A stretch of DNA of 11,354 nucleotides from an uncultured Ellagibacter sp. GTDB taxonomy: Bacteria; Actinomycetota; Coriobacteriia; Coriobacteriales; Eggerthellaceae. The notes beneath the pieces are model-generated. The model worked only from the letters and a program-made list of their open reading frames with translations, searched no databases and had not been told where the DNA came from. The position numbers and the translations under genes are program-made. Below, piece by piece: positions 6,613-11,354 of the stretch; position 1 is the stretch's first letter, and the number at the start of each line of letters is the position of its first letter. Where the stretch lies: positions 1-11,354 of the forward strand of contig NZ_CAKUAL010000062.1 of NCBI RefSeq assembly GCF_934636505.1, in the 5' to 3' direction.

Positions 6613-6642
6613 CTGTGCGGCGACAGGGCGGCTTTGCGGGCC

Positions 6643-8595
6643 CTACGGTTGCTGCATCGCTTCCGAAAGATCAATGCGGTAGTGCTGCGCAATCCACGCA
6701 AGCGCTTTCGGCGTTTCCTGGAACGAGAGGTTCACGGCACTGTAAATCTGGAACCTGTCGATGGCGCCTTCGCCGTATCGGTCATACGCGTAAACTCCGG
6801 GATTCAGGTACCCGATAACGTTTTCCCAGTACTCTGCGTTGTCCTTCCCTTGTGCCCATATGGCAAGGCCGGGGTCATAAGCAGCGCTGGTCAGCAGCTC
6901 ATTTGCCATGCCGGCGTCCAGGAGCTCCTTGAGCTCGTTTCCGGTCAAGGTCACGTCAAGGCTTCCGGGGGCATCGTCGGTTTGCGTGATTTCGCCCTCA
7001 AGGATCTCAACGCCTCCGTACTTTCCGTGGTAAAGGTTGACACTTCCCACAACAGCGGTGGGGCGAGATTCTGCCAAATCGTAAAGCCGATCAATGCGGT
7101 TTTGTCGTGCCGCATCGCTTGATGCAAAGGAGGCAATCTTGCTTGAGAACGATGCGGGGTCATTCAGCTCGTCTTTGAGCAGGTATATGTCGTAACCGCG
7201 CTTGATTACGTCACCGTTTTTCATTTCGTAATTGAAGCTCACGTAGGAACGGTAATAACTCGAAGCATCAAGACGGGTGGTGCCTTCATATATGTATTTG
7301 CCGCTATAGGTGGCATTTGCCGACGGTAAGCCTTTCTGCGTGGGCGATTCGTGCTCGTCGATGATCGATTGGTGCAGGTCGGTGACGGTTTTGATGTTTT
7401 CGGGGTTATCTGCGACAAAGTCTAAACCGTCTACAAAAACGCTCTCGATGTCGGATTCCGCGGGAACATATTTCGACTCGCAGCTGGCTACTCCATAAGC
7501 ACCTGCGCTCACGCCCACGCACAACAGCGCCACCAGCGCCAGACCGGGAAGGCGTCGCTTGATAACGCGCGCCGATTTCGCCATGATGCTTTCCAGAACC
7601 GCGTAAGAGCCCAACGCGCCCAAAAGGTAGAAGCCAATCAGCGCGCCCATAAGGCCAAGGTTATTCGCTTGCTGTGCTGCGCTGCTGTCGTAATCGGCAA
7701 ACGCGCACCCGACCAGGGCAAATCCCAGTCCGAACGCAATGCTGAACATAATGCTGAACACGGGGCGCAGCTTTTTAAAGGCAACGCCTTCACCTACTTC
7801 TTCCACGCGGCGGTATTTGAAGAGCACGCAGGCCACGGCAACGGCAATCACGGCAACAATCGCGTAGGCAGCAAGCATGCCCCAAAAGTCATACCGGGTT
7901 GCATACCAGGTTGGCATCACGAACTGCGTTTCCATCTGCGCCATGGGCGAGAATATCAACGCGATGCTTGATGGATTCAGGTTGCCAGTAACACCGTAGG
8001 AGAACAGGTCAGTTGCCGTTTTGAAGCCGAAATCAACAACGCAAGCATAGCCGTGCAGCATAAGCGTGACAATGATGAACACCAAGCGCGAGCTCGAAAG
8101 CGCCGCACAGAGCAGGCACAGGCCGCTGTGGATGATAACAAGCAGACAGCCCGATGCCACAAGCGTGGGACCCAGGCAAAGTTCGAAGCCAGCCGACAAC
8201 TCCGCAAACGTAAAGAGCAAGCCCGCAATCACATTTACTGCAAGGCCAGGCAAAACGGTAACAACAAAGCTTGTGAGCAGCAGCGTTGACCTGCGCAGCG
8301 CGCCTGCTCCGTAAAACCGCGCAGCTTCCGGCTTGAACAGATAATCGCAGTTCACGCAGGTAGCTACCACGCAGTACGCTAGCATGAAGAACGCCGAAAA
8401 CGTTAAGAACAGGGGAAGGTAACTTGAAAGGCTGTTCGTTGGATCCAGGCTGTACACGTAAACGGTGTAGCGCATGCGGGAAATGGTGGGCACCAGCGCG
8501 AGAAGCCATCCCAAAAGGTAGAGAGCGCTCACGTACCAATTTCGCTTGAACAGCTCTTTTGCCAAAGCGAAATTACAAAACGATATTCTTGACAT
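6643..8595 (-). CDS. ABC transporter permease with large C-terminal domain
   Basis: The gene encodes 650 residues. The first 370 carry about nine hydrophobic segments (near 20-40, 58-80, 103-130, 140-165, 168-186, 235-262, 275-300, 315-340 and 350-370). The last 280 are hydrophilic and probably one domain outside the membrane. This layout resembles ABC-2 type permeases encoded with YtrA-type GntR regulators in Gram-positive bacteria, some with a C-terminal DUF6449-like region; that assignment is from architecture and context. The ATG at 8595 has GAGGTGA upstream. It lies inside the end of the ATPase gene, so the two overlap by 23 bp and are probably translationally coupled. The substrate is unknown. 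Relatives respond to cell-envelope-active compounds. It should pair as a dimer with the ATPase, since a second permease gene is absent. Confidence 0.85.
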   Translation of the reverse strand: MSRISFCNFALAKELFKRNWYVSALYLLGWLLALVPTISRMRYTVYVYSLDPTNSLSSYLPLFLTFSAFFMLAYCVVATCVNCDYLFKPEAARFYGAGALRRSTLLLTSFVVTVLPGLAVNVIAGLLFTFAELSAGFELCLGPTLVASGCLLVIIHSGLCLLCAALSSSRLVFIIVTLMLHGYACVVDFGFKTATDLFSYGVTGNLNPSSIALIFSPMAQMETQFVMPTWYATRYDFWGMLAAYAIVAVIAVAVACVLFKYRRVEEVGEGVAFKKLRPVFSIMFSIAFGLGFALVGCAFADYDSSAAQQANNLGLMGALIGFYLLGALGSYAVLESIMAKSARVIKRRLPGLALVALLCVGVSAGAYGVASCESKYVPAESDIESVFVDGLDFVADNPENIKTVTDLHQSIIDEHESPTQKGLPSANATYSGKYIYEGTTRLDASSYYRSYVSFNYEMKNGDVIKRGYDIYLLKDELNDPASFSSKIASFASSDAARQNRIDRLYDLAESRPTAVVGSVNLYHGKYGGVEILEGEITQTDDAPGSLDVTLTGNELKELLDAGMANELLTSAAYDPGLAIWAQGKDNAEYWENVIGYLNPGVYAYDRYGEGAIDRFQIYSAVNLSFQETPKALAWIAQHYRIDLSEAMQQP

Positions 8596-9475
8596 GGAGG
8601 CTCACCTCGTTCAGCTCATGCAGGAACAGTTCTTCCAGGGACAGCGGGATAATCTCAAGCAGCACGGGGTTCAGCGCAGAAAGCGCCGTGCGCACTTGAT
8701 CAGCATTGCCGCGCACGATAAGGGTGCGCAGGCGTCCTTCGGCGCTTTCGTGCAGCACGTCCACGCCCGCAAGCTCTACGCCATCGGGCAGCGCCAGCTG
8801 TACCTTTACCAGCGAACCATCAAGCGAAAGCAGGTCGTGCTCGCTTATGATTTGGCCTTCTGCCATGATTCCCAAGTGATCGCAGGCGCCTTCGAGCTCG
8901 CGCAAGTTGTGGCTGCTCACTATAACGGTAGTGTCGAATTCCGCAACGTCGCTCAGGACAATGCTCCACGCCGTTTTTCTTACCAGTGGATCAAGTCCGT
9001 CCATCGGCTCGTCCAGCAGTAAAACATCGGGGCGCGATGCCAGCGCCAGCAGGAGCATCGCTTGCTTTTGCATGCCCTTCGAGAACTTGCGGAAGGGCAG
9101 GGTAAGGGGCAGATTGAGGTTGCTCAGCAGCGTTTCGAAGCGCCCCCTGTCGAAGCGGGGCGTTATTGATTCGTGCAGAGAAACCAGGCTTTTGAGCGTG
9201 GCGCGCGCGGGAATGTAGAAGCTGCTGGGCGCAAACGCAATGCGCTCTTTGATGGCAACGTTTTCGAACACCGGTTGTTCCAATACCAGCACATCACCGC
9301 TGTCTTTGCGATAGATGCCTGCAATGTGCTGCAGCAGCGTGGTTTTTCCTGCGCCGTTTGGACCAACCAGCCCGTAGACCGATCCTGTGGGGACGTGCAT
9401 ATCAACGCTGTTCAGCGCAACAAAATCATCGAAGCGCTTCGTTAGATGAAGCGTTTGTACGGCGAATTCAGCCAC
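8573..9475 (-). CDS. ABC transporter ATP-binding protein (YtrB-like)
   Basis: This is a 300-residue cytoplasmic ATPase that powers the adjacent permease. Visible motifs are Walker A GPNGAGKTT (38-46), the signature-like FSKGMQKQ (131-138, with KGMQ replacing SGGQ as is common in this subgroup), Walker B VLLLDEP (151-157), a D-loop GLD, and the H-loop VSSHNL with His189. The usual Q-loop Gln is not obvious (IAFAPSSF near 79-86). The last 80 residues form a small extra domain. The frame could begin at GTG 9484, but that GTG is part of GGAGGTG, which is the ribosome binding site for GTG 9475 with ideal 7-nt spacing, so 9475 is the start. It overlaps the regulator gene by 8 bp and the permease gene by 23 bp, indicating coupled translation. 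Confidence 0.93.
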   Translation of the reverse strand: MAEFAVQTLHLTKRFDDFVALNSVDMHVPTGSVYGLVGPNGAGKTTLLQHIAGIYRKDSGDVLVLEQPVFENVAIKERIAFAPSSFYIPARATLKSLVSLHESITPRFDRGRFETLLSNLNLPLTLPFRKFSKGMQKQAMLLLALASRPDVLLLDEPMDGLDPLVRKTAWSIVLSDVAEFDTTVIVSSHNLRELEGACDHLGIMAEGQIISEHDLLSLDGSLVKVQLALPDGVELAGVDVLHESAEGRLRTLIVRGNADQVRTALSALNPVLLEIIPLSLEELFLHELNEVSLHVKNIVL

Positions 9476-9833
9476 AATTTCCACCTCCGTTTAAGCGTTC
9501 AATCAAGGTTTCGGGGTCTACCCCTATCGAGAGAAGTTCCTGCACGGTTTCGTCGAAAGCGGCAAGAAGTTCGTTTTTTCGTGCTTGAGATGCTTCGGGG
9601 TTGTATGACACGAAGCTGCCCTTGCCTTTAACAGAGCAGATGCAGCCATCTGCTTCAAGCGCATGATAGGCGCGTTGAATGGTGTTGGGGTTTACGGAAA
9701 GCTGCGCAGCTAAGCTGCGTACCGAAGGCATTTCAGTGCCTGGTTCAAGCAGACCGGCAAGGATTTGGCGTCGATACGCATCGCGCACCTGCTCATAGAG
9801 CGGTCGTTGGTCGCGGTAATCAACGGCAATCAT
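9468..9833 (-). CDS. GntR-family regulator, YtrA subfamily
   Basis: This is a 121-residue DNA-binding protein. A winged helix-turn-helix occupies residues 1-74, with PLYEQVRDAYRRQILAG, then EPGTEMPSVRSLAAQL, NPNTIQRAYHALEADG and the wing KGKGSFV. A short helical tail of about 45 residues replaces the large ligand domain of other GntR proteins, which is the mark of the YtrA subfamily. ATG 9833 has AAAGGAGGT about 9 nt upstream. It is the first gene of the operon with the ABC ATPase and permease, so it most likely represses its own operon until an inducing stress appears. The palindrome at 9862-9902 is the probable binding site. Confidence 0.93.
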   Translation of the reverse strand: MIAVDYRDQRPLYEQVRDAYRRQILAGLLEPGTEMPSVRSLAAQLSVNPNTIQRAYHALEADGCICSVKGKGSFVSYNPEASQARKNELLAAFDETVQELLSIGVDPETLIERLNGGGNCG

Positions 9834-9861
9834 GGGGCAAGACCTCCTTTCAGTGTTCGTT

Positions 9862-9902
9862 CTGTATTAACTGTACTATGCATACTAATACAGTTTATAC
9901 AG
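9862..9902 (-). promoter_or_regulatory. Probable operator of the GntR regulator
   Basis: The arms 9862-9875 (CTGTATTAACTGTA) and 9889-9902 match as an inverted repeat at 13 of 14 positions, with a 13-bp spacer containing ATGCAT. Each arm holds two CTGTA units. The right arm contains the -10 box, so bound repressor would block RNA polymerase. Confidence 0.7.
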
Positions 9903-9921
9903 AGCCACTGTAACTTGTCAA
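9894..9921 (-). promoter_or_regulatory. Promoter of the GntR-ABC operon
   Basis: On the minus strand, a perfect -35 box TTGACA (9921-9916), a 16-bp spacer and a -10 box TATAAA (9899-9894). The leader to the ATG at 9833 is about 55 nt. Confidence 0.8.
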
Positions 9922-10057
9922 GAGGAGAAAGGGCGCGATAGCGCGATTCCAGAAGCCGCAAAGGCGTTTGCGCCGTATACTCATGTCAGACGGCGATTCT
10001 TGGCTTTTGTTCAAGGGTTGCGATTGATTCTGCGAATAACAGGAGGCGCTGATAAGT

Positions 10058-10288
10058 ATGGCTGCACCGATTCTGTATTACTGGGCACCGTGTGCAACGT
10101 GTTCGGTTGTGGTGAATTACGCCAACGAAAAGGGCATTGAGCTGGATAAACGCGATGTTGAGCAAGTGGCACCTTACGAAGAGCTGCTTGCCTTGGGTGG
10201 CGATGCGAATCTTATTCCGTATCTGCACGACGCGGGTCAGCTTATTCAGGGCAACGACGAGATCATCGCATATCTGGAGCAACGATAA
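10058..10288 (+). CDS. Glutaredoxin-like small thiol-disulfide protein
   Basis: This 76-residue protein has a thioredoxin fold of glutaredoxin size. It opens with a hydrophobic strand and the redox motif C12-A-T-C15 after WAP. The cis-proline region is NLIPYL (Pro54), and it ends with a helix (NDEIIAYLEQR), as in glutaredoxins and NrdH-type redoxins. It should reduce disulfides in the cytoplasm, with glutathione, thioredoxin reductase or another low-molecular-weight thiol as electron source; the partner cannot be told. ATG 10058 has AGGAGG at 10041-10046, 11 nt away, slightly long. A TATACT at 9976-9981 is a possible -10 box with no clear -35. It is transcribed divergently from the GntR operon with 224 bp between them, and stands alone. 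Confidence 0.85.
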   Translation: MAAPILYYWAPCATCSVVVNYANEKGIELDKRDVEQVAPYEELLALGGDANLIPYLHDAGQLIQGNDEIIAYLEQR

Positions 10289-10489
10289 GCGTTGTTGCTG
10301 GCGCGTTTTGCGTGAGCGCGGCTTGCCGGACGCGATATATGCGCATCGGTTGCCAAGCGATAAGTATTGCGCCTGGTTGGGCAGAATGCGACATGCGCAT
10401 GCTTATGCGCCGTGACCGCACTCGCCTTCAGGTAAAAGGAACACCCCACGCCACGAAATTGTTGACAAAAGGTGGGGTAATTTGACATC

Positions 10490-10530
10490 AAATAGGAGGA
10501 TATCGAAATATTTTTGATTTCCTCCTATTT
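10490..10530. repeat. Long imperfect hairpin, 11 + 3 bp
   Basis: Bases 10490-10500 pair perfectly with 10520-10530 (AAATAGGAGGA/TCCTCCTATTT). After one T-T mismatch, ATC/GAT extends the stem to an 11-nt loop. It could be a terminator or an IS end structure. The 5' arm also contains AGGAGG. Confidence 0.6.
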
Positions 10531-10683
10531 TGATAATTTCAGGGGGGGGTATAGGGGAGCGAAAAGTGGCTCTCATATTTTCTGAAATATGCTCTCTGAC
10601 GGATTGCGCTGCTCTGAACTCTCTTAAAAGGCTCGAGTTGCCCCTGATGCAATCAAGACGATATGAGCAGGACATAAAAAGTT

Positions 10684-10776
10684 GGAAGCCCCTCCTGCAT
10701 GCATATCCGCGGATTAGGCCGACAATAGTGGTGTCCAAACCGCCAGCGGCCACGCGCACTCATGGAAGGGGCTTCC
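10684..10776 (+). promoter_or_regulatory. Long-range inverted repeat over the IS110 transposase ribosome binding site
   Basis: GGAAGCCCCT (10684-10693) pairs with AGGGGCTTCC (10767-10776), and CC/GG extends it past one bulged A. The loop is 68 nt. The 3' arm includes the ribosome binding site GGAAGGGG in front of ATG 10778, so a transcript that begins upstream of 10684 could hide it. Confidence 0.5.
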
Positions 10777-10777
10777 G

Positions 10778-11354
10778 ATGAACAATGCTACCACTTTCGT
10801 AGGGCTCGACGTCCACGCGCGCTCGATAAAGGCCTGCGCCTTCGCGCCGGCCACGGGCGAAATCGAGAGGAAGTCGCTCGGGTACGAGCCCGGCGAGCTC
10901 GCATCGTGGATACAGGGCCTCGCCCAGCCCGCGAAATGCGTCTACGAGTCGGGCGTCACCGGCTTCCACCTGTGCCGCGAGCTGCGCGCCATGGGCGCCG
11001 ACTGCGCCATCGGCGCGGTGTCGAAGATGCACAGGCCGGCCGCCGACCGCGGCCGCAAGGCGGACCGCCGCGACGCGCATTTCCTGGCCGCGCAGCTGGC
11101 GCTCGGGGTGGTCACCGAGGTGCACGTGCCCGATCCCGAGTGCGAGGGGGCGCGCGACTTGACCCGAGCGCTAGCGGATGCCCGGGACGATGCCGTGCGC
11201 GCCAAGCAGCGCCTGTCGAAGTTCCTGCTCAGGCACGGGCACATCTACGACGAGAGGAACGCCGCCGGCCAGCGGAAGAGCCGCTGGACCAGGGATTTCT
11301 GGGCATGGGTCGGGCGGATCGACCTGGGAGACGCCTCCGCGACGGCCACGCTCG
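10778..11354 (+). CDS. IS110-family DEDD transposase, N-terminal part (cut by window edge)
   Basis: The first 192 codons are visible. ATG 10778 follows GGAAGGGG with suitable spacing. The RuvC-like DEDD domain is clear: D11 in VGLDVHARS, E57 in VYESG, then D96 and D99 in KADRRDA. The Tnp_20 domain with its catalytic serine would lie beyond the right edge. IS110 transposases are recombinases that join ends through a circular intermediate and, in the studied members, are guided by a bridge RNA encoded in the element's non-coding end. Codon use is very GC-rich compared with the AT-rich leader. The visible part shows no frameshift or stop. It is not related to the IS1634-type element upstream, so the two do not form a composite transposon. 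Confidence 0.9.
   Translation, partial: MNNATTFVGLDVHARSIKACAFAPATGEIERKSLGYEPGELASWIQGLAQPAKCVYESGVTGFHLCRELRAMGADCAIGAVSKMHRPAADRGRKADRRDAHFLAAQLALGVVTEVHVPDPECEGARDLTRALADARDDAVRAKQRLSKFLLRHGHIYDERNAAGQRKSRWTRDFWAWVGRIDLGDASATATL

Larger units (their letters stand above)
10289..10777. other. 489-bp non-coding region before the IS110 transposase
   Basis: No credible gene is seen. Bases 10289-10440 resemble host intergenic DNA with no clear terminator. From about 10441 the composition becomes AT-richer and structure-rich: an ACCCCAC/GTGGGGT inverted repeat (10443-10449, 10472-10478), two TTGACA hexamers exactly 20 bp apart (10462 and 10482), a long hairpin (10490-10530), a run of eight G (10542-10549) followed by GGGG, a 7-bp hairpin CATATTT-TCTG-AAATATG (10574-10591), and a palindrome ATCCGCGGAT (10705-10714). 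The part nearest the transposase is the expected site of an IS110 bridge RNA. Confidence 0.5.
10541..11354 (+). mobile_element. IS110-family element, left part (boundary unresolved)
   Basis: The transposase identifies the family. IS110 elements have a non-coding left end of a few hundred bases and usually no terminal inverted repeats, so the exact left boundary cannot be read without the right end, which lies outside the window. The stated start is only a placeholder at the composition and structure change; the true end may lie anywhere from about 10440 to 10760. Confidence 0.4.

Noticed and set aside
9476..9484. ATPase start at GTG 9484
   Set aside because: That GTG is part of the GGAGGTG ribosome binding site for GTG 9475 and has no site of its own.
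10403..10759. Open frame of 118 residues on the minus strand in the non-coding region
   Set aside because: It has no ribosome binding site, crosses hairpins and the G8 tract, and has mixed composition without family features.
3664..11354. Composite transposon formed by the two IS elements
   Set aside because: The elements belong to unrelated families (IS1634-type DDE and IS110 DEDD), so they cannot mobilise the region between them as a unit.

Overview
The window looks like chromosomal DNA of a fairly GC-rich, anaerobic Gram-positive bacterium. I lean towards the Coriobacteriia (Eggerthella/Slackia-like). The grounds are strong GGAGG-type ribosome binding sites, high-GC codon use, a YtrA-type GntR/ABC operon, an XdhC-family protein and the overall protein character. 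This placement is inference: there is no rRNA or other taxonomic marker here.

Left part (1-3500, all minus strand): the 5' portion of an aconitase-superfamily hydratase runs off the left edge. To its right is a probable three-gene operon read right to left: a PiT-type phosphate permease (1915-3078), a 76-residue two-helix membrane protein (1666-1896) and a tandem-domain universal stress protein (784-1641). It ends at a clear intrinsic terminator (698-741). The permease leader carries two possible controls: an 11-bp-phased TTTACA repeat resembling a Bacillus-type PHO box, and a perfect 9-bp hairpin covering the ribosome binding site. A small acidic hypothetical gene (3291-3500) lies upstream with its own promoter.

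Middle (3664-6550): a complete IS1634-type (IS4 superfamily) insertion sequence of about 1.96 kb, bounded by perfect 15-bp inverted repeats. It carries one DDE transposase and a terminator-like hairpin about 55 bp inside each end, each oriented to stop transcription entering from outside. No target duplication is visible. The right end lies 26 bp before the apparent GTG start of an XdhC-like gene, whose promoter and possibly N-terminus were displaced or lost.

Right part (6643-9833, minus strand): a translationally coupled operon of a YtrA-subfamily GntR repressor, an ABC ATPase and a 650-residue permease with a large C-terminal domain. It reads from a near-consensus promoter whose -10 box lies in one arm of a 14-bp inverted repeat, which points to autorepression. 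A divergent small glutaredoxin-like gene (10058-10288) follows.

Right edge (10289-11354): 489 bases without a convincing gene, rich in hairpins and in part AT-rich, lead into a truncated IS110-family DEDD transposase. Part of that non-coding stretch is the expected place for an IS110 bridge RNA. A long-range inverted repeat there covers the transposase ribosome binding site.
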